This document shows positions 11,324 through 21,484 of a DNA stretch of 64,000 bases, one piece after another. The stretch spans positions 2,418,001 to 2,482,000 of the forward strand of contig JAULSN010000001.1 in assembly GCA_033439765.1 (NCBI GenBank). Reading direction: 5' to 3'. How positions within the stretch are numbered: position 1 is the first letter of the stretch; every line of letters begins with the position of its first letter. A program made the translations under genes and the position numbers. Source of the stretch: Lasiosphaeria ovina (Eukaryota; Ascomycota; Sordariomycetes; Sordariales; Lasiosphaeriaceae). Below the pieces are notes generated by a model. It worked only from the letters and a program-made list of their open reading frames with translations, did no database searches and was not told the origin of the DNA.

Positions 11324-13263
11324 TTATTGGGAGTCCCGGGTGCCACGATTGTCGATAGTATAACCGCCCTCGAATGCCGAATTCTCTTTATGCAGGCTGG
11401 CTTTCAGGTGGCCGAGGGCTGACCAAATAACATACCGGGCTAGACGGCGGGACTTTGTTAGCAGGGCCCGGATCGCGTAGGCGAACGTTGTCTTGTCGAT
11501 GAACACCCACCAACATTCTCCGCTGTAACTGCCGCCTTGTTTGCTTCGACCGTCTTCCAATCTTCAGGCTTCTCTAACGTGTCGAGTCTGTAAAAGCGGC
11601 TTTGGAGCATCTAGTCATTAATGAAGACTCTGTTAATTTGCTGCGCAAGCTTTGGGTTGTCGGGGTGAGGTGCCATCATCCTTCTTCTCATTGGATGCGT
11701 AAAAGAGAGAGAAAGCAGGGAGAATTGAAAAGCAGATTACAGACCAAGCAAAGGAGCCGATATTCCGCGTTATTCTTGCAGAACTCATCAATGTTTAGAG
11801 GATCGCCTCTGATCGGATCATTGCTCAGGTCATTGCTCGGAGGAGGATTATATCTGTGGGCGAATCCATACCTGTCCTCGTATGATTTAAGAAATCCCTC
11901 AATTGATAGCGTGTAAGCGGCGCCTGATTCGATGTGGTTCCGGTACCTAGTTAGTTATTTAGTAGCCATGGTGTTAGTCTTGCCCGCCTGTCTACACAGA
12001 AGCTACGATGATTGATTAGGTACTGGAAATGCAGCAAAATTCATCACGTACCGGTGCCGAAACCCGTCGTTCAGTTCCATCGCGCAGCGTTCCGGGTTGA
12101 GCTGGGCCCTGATGGCTTCGTCGTGTACTGGCGGGTCGTACTGATCAATCGCCACGAAAGCGTCGAGATGTTTGAGGTCTTCGCGGCTCTTGCCCTCTAC
12201 TTTCATGCAGTTTATGGCATTGACGGCGCTTACTGGGTTTCCGTTCCCCCCAAAGGTCCCGCCAGTTTTCGACTGTGCAGGGTAATGAGTTAGCCTCGGC
12301 GCTGAACGATGTTGAAGTTTTGCAGAGAGAAAGAGAAAGAATAAAGGGGCCGGAAAGTACAAACTTTCGCCATTCACCGAGAGATAAGCCCTGGTCTCCT
12401 CTTCTATTGGCGCCTCGCGCCAGCTGATTCCAAGATCAAACAATAAATCTGGCACGCAGGAAGAGTGAGAGTAGCCCCGACCAATCACTTACTTGGATAT
12501 TCGGGGACTACGTTACCTCGAATCCAATCCCTTAGGGCTTTCATGACATCGTCTTGCGGGTGCAATCCCCCCTTACCGTCCGATGCTGGGCGCAGTGTTG
12601 GGTCCGTCTTCTCCGTATTAAACGCGGCGTGAAACAGCCTAGCATTGTGGGTGTCTCCGTTGTTGTCGAGGTCTCCGAAGGCTATCTGCACGACGTGGAA
12701 CATCTCGTTGGAATCCAGCGCGCAATGATCTGGTCATCTTCATCGGTGAATTCAGCAAGACAGTAAGTCTTGTTTCCGGATCTCTGGGAGTGGTTACATA
12801 TCTTGGGTCAGCGGGATCGTGGGTATGACAGACTCTGGGATATTGTGGCAACTATAGGGGTGTCTTTCGTACCCTGGCATGATTTTCAGGCGGTTTGAGC
12901 CAGGAAAAGGGGCTCATGTGATGGAAGTGTGCAGGGTCAGGGTCGTATGGGCCGCTGCGGACGCTGTTGGTGCTGTGCTCACTGGACACTCTGCTGGCGC
13001 TATGTATTTCCTGCGGTATTCGCAGGCTCCACCGCGACTTCTGCTGACATCTCTGCTGGCATCTCTGCTGCGGTATACGCTGGAATCTCTGGGCTGTCCG
13101 CTGTGTATTTCGCCGTATGCTCTGTTGCCACTTCTCCTGGACCTTCTGCTGGACCTTTCGCTTTGATTTTCGCTGGGGCTTGCACTGGAATTTCTGCTTG
13201 TGGTACGCAACCAAGTAAAAATATCATTTCCACTGCCATTGCCGTTGCCGTTGCCACTACCAC
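11324..13263 (-). pseudogene. Copy B of the tandem pair: homolog of copy A, frameshifted
   Basis: Exons placed: about 12873-13263 (low-complexity Pro/Ala/Glu start; an ATG at 13239 opens a signal-peptide-like stretch), 12493-12801, 12052-12272, 11745-11946, 11511-11610 and 11324-11439. Introns 12802-12872, 11947-12051 (ACTAAC branch), 11611-11744 and 11440-11510 (GCTAAC branch) are all plausible. Blocks pairing with copy A are NEMFHVVQIAFGDL, SRFYRLDTLEKPEDW and IWSALGHLKASLHKE. The introns before the ML(R/Q) block (phase 0) and after the NV residues (phase 1) match copy A exactly. Breaks: a one-base frame shift near 12709-12714 within the block aligned to copy A, an unresolved phase across intron 12273-12492, and a stop at 11324. 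The family is unrecognised. It could be a pseudogene, or a gene with sequencing indels. Confidence 0.5.
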
Positions 13264-13549
13264 TGCCGTTGCCGGCTATCAATCGGCGGCGGTCCATTCT
13301 GTCCCTCAGTCATTGACTTGATGAGAGACAGCGAACACACTGGCAGGAACCGGAGGAGTGGGTATCGCACTTGGCGATCCTGTGTGTTAGGAATCCAGAG
13401 AACTTCAGGTTCTGAGACCGTGGGATCTATGCCTTGATCAATTGCTTGGTGTGAGCTCTCCGAAGGCTGGTAAATGACACTTCTTAAGTACTTTGGAGGG
13501 CCAGAGAGGGAGGCAGATAGTCTGCAACAGGAACTGTGTCGCGCCATGT

Positions 13550-14690
13550 TTGGTGATCACCATCACGAGAACGCCATCTGATTTTGGGGTGTGCATCACA
13601 AGCATGTTGTCTCTAGTGCTGGAACGTGTTGCGGCTATGTCTCCATTGTTAATCTTGTCTAAACTCTAGTTGAGTTTCACCCTCGTCTGCTTAGACGGCC
13701 AACCTCATAAAGTGTAGATGATGGGGGAAAAGAGTTTTGCCTCATTCGCTGAAAATTCAAACCCATAAGTACGTGTGAACATCTACTTTCGCCAATACTT
13801 CCAAAGTCAGTAAACGATTCTCTCCGTCTGCCTCAAGGTTGCTCAGACAGGAGTTTCACATTCGGGGTTAGTAATTTGGGATCTTCATTGCTCAAATCCG
13901 GAACTCTAGAATCCATCCGATAACGCCAGTCCAGGTTGCTCAGTCACGCATTCTCTCCCACTGTATTTCTGTGTTTCTGTGTTTCAGCCTGTTACTTGCT
14001 GCTCAAACTGATTGTGAAACCAGTGGTTAATCCAACAAAGTCTCATTTTTAAGGGAGTGGAGAAGATGGAAGATGTCTACCGAGTTGTCGGCTGTCTATC
14101 AGGCCTTTAATGGCCTGAAGACTGGGCACCGAGGGTCTAGGCTGCGAGTCAGTAGGTATGGCCCGAGTATGGCGAGACATCACCACCTGGGTCTGAAATT
14201 GCCATCATGCTACATCATTCATCTGCGCTGGCTGTGTATAGCTCACCAAATGAATGTACAAATACTTAATTACCTAGCAATGCAGCAATTATCTCCCTCG
14301 CTCAGTTTCCATCCGGACAACCGAGGCAACTAATTTGGCCAGGCTCGACCGCTCTCCTTCAATAATTTCCAGCAGCCGTCCCCCATGGCCAACTCGAATA
14401 TAGGGGATCCTACGCTGGAATAGCCTAGTGACCGTCGATCACACCATAGAGAAATGACAGGAAAACTCAAACGACCAAACCCCATGGGAAGCCCACATCA
14501 TACATGCAAGCATTTGAGAATACGTTAAATATATTTCGAGCGGCAATTTATCCCCAACCTTGTCATATGCGCGAATGCGCAATGCTCGCATTCATCTGGC
14601 TGAGCGGGGGAATACATTTGCGTAATTCATCCCTGGAATTGGATTTACCCCTTTTCCACAACCCACCCCGCCCAACTCCAAAAACAACAA
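13550..14690. other. Intergenic stretch, no supportable gene
   Basis: Only short frames are present. The upstream part may hold the promoter of copy B. A minus-strand ORF with a true ATG at 13547 (to 13257) directly precedes the copy B low-complexity region and could be a first exon, but I could not join it in frame. Confidence 0.3.
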
Positions 14691-14695
14691 CAACC

Positions 14696-15263
14696 CTACC
14701 TGTGGCGCGTATACAGCTTGTCATGGTCGTAGCACAGCGCGCCGGTCCTGCCGCAGCCGGCGGGGTTCATGACATCAGCAACAGTGACGTCCGCGGCGCT
14801 GACGCCGACGGTCAGGGGAAACGCCAGGGTGACGTTTCCGCCTTGGGATCGTTGGCGTAGTCCATGAGGTTTACGAGGCCCGAGACGTCCGTGGGGCGGG
14901 GCTTGAGGTCGCGCTTCAGGCACTGCGGGTTGTAGACGACGCTGTCGGCGGGGCCGAGGTGGACGAGGTCGTCGTACCGCGACTTGACGCCCGAGTTGGC
15001 AAAGGCCGGCGTCAGGGCCGGCTTCTTGAGCAGGCACTTCCCCGCCTTTATTTAGGCGGCCTTTTCACCTCCCGAGAGGGTTCTCCTGTGATAGATTGTC
15101 AGGTCAGGACTGGGAAGAGGCTCGCTATCAGGGGGGGATCTCACCATTCCTTTCTGATGATGGGCTTCTTGGCGTGCTGTGCCGGTGATGCGCCGGTCAG
15201 GGTGCAAGCCCAGGCGAGCAGGACAAATGCTAGAAGCTTTTGAACCGCGGTTCTGGAGCCCAT
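14696..15263 (-). pseudogene. Tyrosinase relic lacking the copper-binding core
   Basis: Starts with a true ATG and a signal peptide (VQKLLAFVLLAWACTLTGA). It then reads KKPIIRKEW, and after an intron 15086-15144 (GTGAGA...CACAG) the sequence RTLS...EK typical of the N-terminus of fungal secreted tyrosinases. A TAA at 15052-15054 interrupts the frame. The frame then continues through KCLLKKPALTPAF and SRYDDLVHLG, jumps directly to NPQCLKRDL (normally well downstream of the CuA site), and after a +1 shift near 14830 ends in the usual C-terminal block MNPAGCGRTGALCY. No copper-ligand His motif of CuA or CuB is present. Total length is under 190 codons versus about 350-400 for secreted family members. 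It is almost certainly non-functional; the identity rests on the paired N- and C-terminal signatures. Confidence 0.6.
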
Positions 15264-15948
15264 GTTGAGATTCCTGGCTGTCGTCTTGGTCGACGGCAGA
15301 TCTCTTGGTGTGCACTGTGAGATGGAGTCGGGGGAGGCGTGGAGAGGAAGAAGCGGAGATGGAAGGAAATCGGTCTTCTAGTGCTAAGAGAAACGCGATT
15401 TGTTAGCCTTTCACGTCCCCACAGACGGACGCGGGTGGCGCCGGGGAGCAAAAACGAGAGGCCCCCTTGGCCGGGCCCTGGCCAAAACCCCCTTTTCCTG
15501 GTCACTCTTGATCAATGGATTTATTTGGCTTGAGTGTCCAGTTGCCACGAGAATCCGTTATGCAACCAACGCAGCTGTACATGCCTGATGTGGACTGTCA
15601 AGCTGATCCTTTCTCGTTGCCGCCTTGTTAGCGCGTCCTGCTATCCTAATGCTCGACGGGGCTGTTGCTTCACAACAACGCGAGCGAACGCCCGGCTGGC
15701 TTAATGACTTGCAAATGTCCATCACCATCATTAGTTTTCTTTATTTTCGTCTGCTCAAAGGGTGGCTTCCCCAGTTGGATCTATCACCAAAGGGACATGA
15801 CTTGTACCCATCATCACGCACACACATCCACTAGTTTTATTTGTTCCCCCTTCCACTTCCCCCATTTCCCAACCCCCAATCACAGTCGAACATGTCTCCA
15901 GCAGATCGTATCCATGCCCATTCTCCCTTCTGTCTGATGTAGTTCGTT

Positions 15949-16522
15949 CTATTTCTTCCACTCCATCACCCATACACATACTACATATCCCATCTGAGTT
16001 TGTCGCGCCGGGCATCCGGCCATGCTCTGCAAAATTATCAGAAGCACCGACTGGCCCCAATCACTCTGCGGATGGGGCTGGGGCGACCACAGGTCCTCGT
16101 CGGAAATGTTTAGTTCTTGCCCGTAGACGTCCTCTGCGAACATCAGGGCGTCCCTGTCGGCGTCCAGGTCTATTTCTGCGCCGAAGTCTATGCCGAACAC
16201 GATGAATCTTCCGGGAGCGGGGGCGGGAGCTGGGGAGGTTGGGTGGGCGTAGTCTTCGGCGGCGGCGGCCCACGCCGACGCCGACGCCGACGAAGACGCC
16301 GACGGCGGGGGCGAGCGCGAGCGCGAGGCCGAGAGCGTGGGCGAGGGCACGTGCACGTGCGTGCCGTCGGCCCCCTCCCACGGTAGGGGTATGATGAACT
16401 CGGGGTCCTAGACGGGGGCGCCGGAGGGCGGCATGAGAGCCCCGAAAGGGTTGACCTCGGCGTCGTCGGCGAGGTTGGTAGCGGCCATCTGGGCCGTGAC
16501 TTCCACGACTGGTTCCCGGCAC
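15949..16522 (-). pseudogene. Possible hypothetical gene interrupted by TAG
   Basis: From an ATG at 16522 the frame reads MCREPVVEVTAQMAATNL and meets a TAG at 16408-16410. It then continues open to 15949 through a Pro/Ser/Ala-rich linker and an acidic block (GIDFGAEIDLDADRDALMF, QELNISDEDLW). The continuity of sensible residue usage on both sides of the stop suggests one gene with a nonsense change. A very unusual 48-nt intron ending at that TAG would also restore the frame but has a poor donor (GTCAAC). The family is unrecognised. Confidence 0.28.
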
Positions 16523-17408
16523 ATGATGACGGTGGCGTGAGAGTGGATGCGGTGAGAATGGATGACGGTGAGAGGGGATGCTGTCGAAGATGTGCTAGTA
16601 TGTGAGAGATGGGGATGATGATGACCAAAATGTGCTGGTATATGAAGGTGACGATGGTGGTGAGGTCCAAAGCAGTATCAGTTGCACAGATGGATGATGT
16701 CCAAGACAGTTCTGGCGAAATTGACGGGTCCCAAAGAATCGAGCCCTTATTGCCGCGGAACTCGATTCGAAGAAAGGGCATAGGCTCGCCGGCGGATTTG
16801 GCCTGGTCCATCTCCATAATGACACTTGGCTTGTTAGCAGTTTGATCCTGGCCCTAAGAAATAAGCGGAGACGTCGCTTTTGTTTTGCAGACTCTCTGAC
16901 CGCTTACCATAGTGGCGCTTTACCGAGCGTCGTTGGTTTCTGCACGAGAGCAATCTGTCACATACAACGCTGCATCATTGAGGGCAAAATAGTGCTTGTA
17001 TAAGGAAGAAGAAAAGAAGGTGGGCATAGGCCAGATACCCAGAATATATAGGCAAATCTGAACTTTGTTCTCGATGCTTTGTGTGGCTTGGTATTGCGCC
17101 ACTTACACCTCGATGCGGCTTCTTCCGACAGAATCCCTGGCCCTATCGTCATGTGGCTGGCTCTATGATGAATTCCAGGAGAGGGTACTGTACTAAGAGC
17201 GGAGACTTTCCGTCATTTCCATCAAGAGATCGGACAGCAGCCCTGTGTTCGTTACATACAATTGTGGTGTGTATTAATGTCTTGGTCAGCAAGGATGATC
17301 TCTGTGCATTTATGAATTCAACTTCAACCTCCCTATATTTTCCAATGCCCCCTATTATTATTATTATCAGTTAACAAGAGCCTAGGATACAACATGTGTA
17401 TACTTTGG

Positions 17409-17819
17409 CTACTGCGCAGTGTCCACACCCTTCGTGTCTAAAACGGAAATATGGGCATGACTAATAGAGTAGTCGTCTTCTGACCATTTGAACCTAGCAG
17501 GGCGGTTGGCCACGGACACCTCGACCAAAGCCTGCTCCCCCGAGCACTGCGGTATGGGGAGTTCGCCATGCTCCGCGAGGTGCTCAATTGTGCTGTTCAC
17601 TTCCGACATTTGCCACGGGTCGTCGTCGACTTTCAGGCCTCGGGGTCTCCGGCTCATGTCCACGGAATAAAGGCGGTCATCCGCCCAGATAAACGACACT
17701 CGCCTTGTCTGTAGCGTGATAGTAAGCCGCAGGCAAATAATGGCATAGAAAACCCCGGCGATGGCCGAGTCTGCCAGCCAAAGAACCCCACGGCCTTGCT
17801 CAAAGTGCTCGGCTGGCAT
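17409..17819 (-). CDS. Hypothetical protein
   Basis: An open frame with ATG at 17819 (open in frame to 17885) encodes about 136 residues with natural-looking composition, for example FEQGRGVLWLADSAIAGVF, RVSFIWADDRLYSVD and RFKWSEDDYSISHAHI. No signal peptide, motif or family is recognised. It may be the 3' exon of a larger gene whose upstream part I could not join; the Ser-rich frame at 17882-18136 is a candidate. Confidence 0.3.
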   Translation of the reverse strand: MPAEHFEQGRGVLWLADSAIAGVFYAIICLRLTITLQTRRVSFIWADDRLYSVDMSRRPRGLKVDDDPWQMSEVNSTIEHLAEHGELPIPQCSGEQALVEVSVANRPARFKWSEDDYSISHAHISVLDTKGVDTAQ

Positions 17820-17881
17820 GGAGGGCGGCGGGCTGGCAATAAAGCGGTTCCGAGACGCAAAGGTAAGTTTTATACCGTGGA

Positions 17882-18094
17882 TCAAAGAACAGGCATGTTC
17901 TTGCCGAACTCGTCGAGCGCCGGGATCTGCGAGGCGTTGAAGCCGAAGCCCGTGTCCCGTTCTGAACAGCTTGAAATAACTGTTGCTTGTGCTGTCGGCC
18001 GTGTCGTGTAAGCTCGTTTTCCCTTATTGCCCCCTGAGTGGGCCGATGTCGCTGATCCAAAAGAGATCGACTCGTCTGACGCCTTTACGTCTTC

Positions 18095-18125
<31 letters not shown>

Positions 18126-18136
18126 TGTGCATTCAT
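17882..18136 (-). CDS. Short Ser-rich hypothetical ORF
   Basis: An ATG at 18136 is followed by ten TCG/TCA serine codons from a GAC/GTC trinucleotide run, then about 70 unremarkable residues. It overlaps the end of the next ORF by four bases in another frame. It could be an upstream exon of the 17409-17819 gene or a chance frame over a microsatellite. Confidence 0.18.
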
Positions 18137-18139
18137 TCA

Positions 18140-19580
18140 TTCATTCTACCAGTGGGTGAGGAATAAATACAGCTGCTCCCTCCGCATCAACGAGCTGGAG
18201 GTCGAGGCTGCTCAGGTCAAAGTTGGAGAAGAGACCGACCTCCTGGAACTGGAGCAGGGTCTGCAGCTGCTGCAGCTTGTATACGCACCGGCTTGCGGCC
18301 CTGGTCAGCTAGTGTCTATGTACATACGGGCTCCGCTGCAGGGCTGTGCTGTCGCTGTGTTCGGTCGACATGTAAGCTCGCGTAAGGTAGGATAGAGAAA
18401 ATCTTTGGGCATCTTGGCACACGGGAAGCTCACCCCCCGTGAGCCTCGGGCCTCGCTACTAGGCAATCGGCTCGTGACGGCTCATTGGCTGTGAAAGAGG
18501 TTGAACGCTTGGAAGGTTACTTCGTGCGGTTCTGTCGTCTTGGTATGTGTAATATTCCACTTGACCGGCATGGATCCGCAGATTCCAGCTTAGGTTAGCC
18601 AAGTCTTTCACAGTCTGTGTTCTGTCATTGTATAGTAATTACTCGGTAAAGTGGAAGATTTGCAGGATTAATTAAATCAATAACTGAGCCGGGATGACTT
18701 CAGTTTTCATGAGAATTCGAGCGACGACCGATTTTTTCATTATCAGGGCGTGAATAGAGGCGACCTGTCAGAACTGAAAAGAGTTGTTTCCCATGGTTGC
18801 TGCCTCACTTCATGTCAGGATTCCCAGTAGCCGGGAGCTAAAAATGACATTTTTTTTTTTTTTTTAGAAACGCCAGGTCGAGGCGGTGATGGTTAGGGCC
18901 ACCGTGAGTACATGACGACCTAATAACCCGACACCATTGGCCAAGAATCTACCCGTAAAAAACAGGTGCAGCATCCGGACCTTACGGATAGTTATCCCAG
19001 CTTCAATTCCGCCAACCTTGAAGGCTCCATAATCTGGAATAAGCGAGAGCTTGTCCCGGGACCCTTGTAGGCCAGCAGCAAGTCTGTCAGCCCAAGTGCG
19101 GGGGATCCACAACTTGACACCAAAATTTCAAGCTCTTAATTTTGCTCCCAATCACCTCGAAACCTTATTTTTGACACCAGCAACCCATCCCAACAGCCAG
19201 AAGACATGAGCTGTCCCAGCTTCTTAGGCGCCATGCCGGCAGTTAGTGAATTGTGAATTGGGCTTCTCGCTTCCCGGGGACATGGCTCTTGGGACCGCAG
19301 TAGCAGGGGGTGACCCTGCTAGCGCTGGAGAAACACGCTTTTCTTGCTTTTTCCTCGAAAGACGTGGATCGGCTGTTCGAGAATGCAAACAGACGCGTCT
19401 CGCCGTCATTTTGCCCTTTCAACAAGTTTGCTGCAAACGTGCTGCTGTCCTTGTCGTCGATCGTCTTTTGTTACCAAACCGCGGAATACTCGGTGTCCGG
19501 TGGATGGATACCTAACCTGAGCAGCAGCAGCATTCGCAACCCTCGAGTCTCGCGCAGTCGTCGCCAACCCCCCCAGCACA
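18140..19580. other. Intergenic stretch
   Basis: No frame with convincing coding character. It includes a T-run at 18852-18866. The last 300 bp probably hold the promoter or 5' leader of the DUF7726-type gene. Confidence 0.35.
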
Positions 19581-19728
19581 GCTTGCCCGCCATGAACCTA
19601 CAGGCCCCTCCCTTCGTCAGTCTCCGTTTCCCCGGCCTGAACGTGAACACGCGACTGACGAGAGGCTGCAGCAACCACGGAGCGCGCTGGGCGCACTCCC
19701 CATCGCGGCCAACCGCCCGTCGAGCGTC

Positions 19729-20789
19729 ATGCCCATCTCGAGCCTCCTCTCGGCCGCCCCAGACAAGGAGAACCTGCCCCTGCCCCTCCCCACTGTCACC
19801 AAGGCGCCAGCAGCAGCAGCAGCAGCAGCCAGCAGGAAGCGCAAGCCGACCGAGGCCCTCGCGCCCGCACCGGAATTCAACGTCGACGACATCTACCTCG
19901 GCAACCGGGAAGTCGACGAGAACCCCGATCAAGTCCGCCGCAAGATCAACCGCTACATCGACGGCGGCGCCACCACCAAGACGGCCTTTGCCCGCGAGAT
20001 TGGCGTCAGCTCAAAGTCGCTGAGCGGCTTCATGGCTGAGAACGGCCCCAACAAGGGCTACAACCACGCCTCGTACCGCGCCGCGTGGGAGTTCTTCAAG
20101 AAGCGCGAGATGGTCGGCCTTAAGCTGCCCGTCAAGAGGCTCAAGACAACCGCCGCCGCAGCTACAACACCAGGCACCACGGCCACCGCCCCCGGCACGA
20201 CTGGCACCGCAGCGAGCAGGAAACCCGCCTTCAACTCGGCGGGCGTCGACCTCAGCGACATCGCGCTACCGGGCGAGGCGACAGACGCTGTGCCCGTGTT
20301 CGACTCGTGCGACGAGGTGCGGCGCAAGATCAACCTGCACCTCAAGAAGGAAGGCGTGACGCAGGCGCAGTTCTGCCGCGACATTCTGGCGCAGCTGCAG
20401 GGCCCTGGCCGCCCTGCGAGCATCCAGGGCTCGCAGCTGTCGCGCTTCCGCGGCATGAAGGGCGCTGGTGCTGGTGCTACCACCGGCGTCTACTACGGCG
20501 CTTACGTCTTCTTCGAGAAGCTCCGCCTCAAGGAGGGCAAGCCCAAGACCAAACACCGCACCGACATGGAGCAGGCCTGGGGCCCCGGGGGCTTCGATCG
20601 CGAGAACGACAGTCGTCGCGGGTGAGTTTTCCTTTCTTTCCTTCTCTCTTTCTCTTCCGTCCATCCCCCACCTCCCTCCTCTATCTCTCGCTACATCTAA
20701 CAACCCATTGTTTCTCCTCGCACAGCTTCTGGTGCAGAGGCAACGAGCGCCCGCACTCGAATAAGCTCGGCCAGATCAGCTTCTTCTGA
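19729..20789 (+). CDS. DUF7726-like protein with two tandem copies of the domain
   Basis: Two exons, 19729-20621 and 20726-20789. The 104-nt intron is GTGAGT...CGCACAG and splicing yields a C-terminus FWCRGNERPHSNKLGQISFF. The protein (about 318 aa) has an N-terminal Ala-rich and basic linker (SRKRKPTE) and then two related helical units. The first is near residues 60-125 (VRRKINRYIDGG...FAREIGVSSKSLSGFM...YRAAWEFFKKRE). The second is near 195-270 (VRRKINLHLKKEG...FCRDI...SQLSRF...YYGAYVFFEKLR). This repeated pattern matches fungal DUF7726 proteins, which look like small DNA-binding helix-turn-helix folds; nuclear function is inference. The frame stays open upstream of the chosen ATG to a CTAAC...CAG acceptor-like site near 19525, so an upstream exon may add N-terminal residues. 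Confidence 0.75.
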
Positions 20790-21484
20790 GAGACGCCGGC
20801 AGGTGTCCGAAGCTTGAATCACCTTTTTCGCATCTCTTTTTCGTTTTTGTTTTCTTGCTGGCTTGCTTTATATATATCCCCGGGAGTGGAAGGAGAAAGG
20901 AGGGAAGGCAATGCGTCCATCTGCCTGTCTCGAGCGCTAATCAGGAGAGGAGTTTGGTTGTTAATGTTTGCTCTTACTGTTACTTTTTGTTTTAAAGACT
21001 GCGGCCGCTGGGCATTTTTTCCCTTTGAAAGTTTCGTTGTTTGCCTCCTGCTAGTACTATTACCTCGGCTGCTCTTTGAGCTTCTTTGCGAACCTACCTT
21101 GCCTTGAATATACACATATAAATGTGGGCCGCGTGGCTTGGACTTATAAAAGTATACCATTGATTTCTCTCACTCACTCTCTCTCACTTTTTCTTTCTCT
21201 GCTTTCTACGCGACCCCGACAAACACACCCGGCGGGTCATGGTCAGGCGCTTGGCTCTCGCATACATCCATCCATTCAAGGGAAGCTTCACATGAATATT
21301 TGCCCCGGAAAATGATAACGACAGACTGTATTTGGTTTCGCATTTGAGGCGCCCCTATCCAGCCACACATCTCCTTTCTTTCCCCTCCGAACCGGCTGCC
21401 GCTCTCTACTGCCACCACCATCTGGCGCAGGACCAGCAATCTGACTACCTTGCGCACCACACCTACACAGCACCCAGCATATAC
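20790..21484. other. 3' flank of two convergent genes
   Basis: No coding signal. This is the shared 3' region of the DUF7726-type gene (plus strand) and the Thr/Pro-rich gene (minus strand), with pyrimidine-rich runs and a short TATATATA at about 20869. Confidence 0.4.

Noticed and set aside
10747..11358. Plus-strand Ala/Val-rich ORF (203 codons)
   Set aside because: Complement of Thr/Ala/His-coding simple sequence; no signal or domain, and the minus-strand neighbours are homologous to copy A.
8294..13263. Identity of the tandem pair as M35-like or Lys-specific metalloendopeptidases
   Set aside because: The last conserved helix is vaguely reminiscent of such families, but no HExxH zinc motif was found in either copy.
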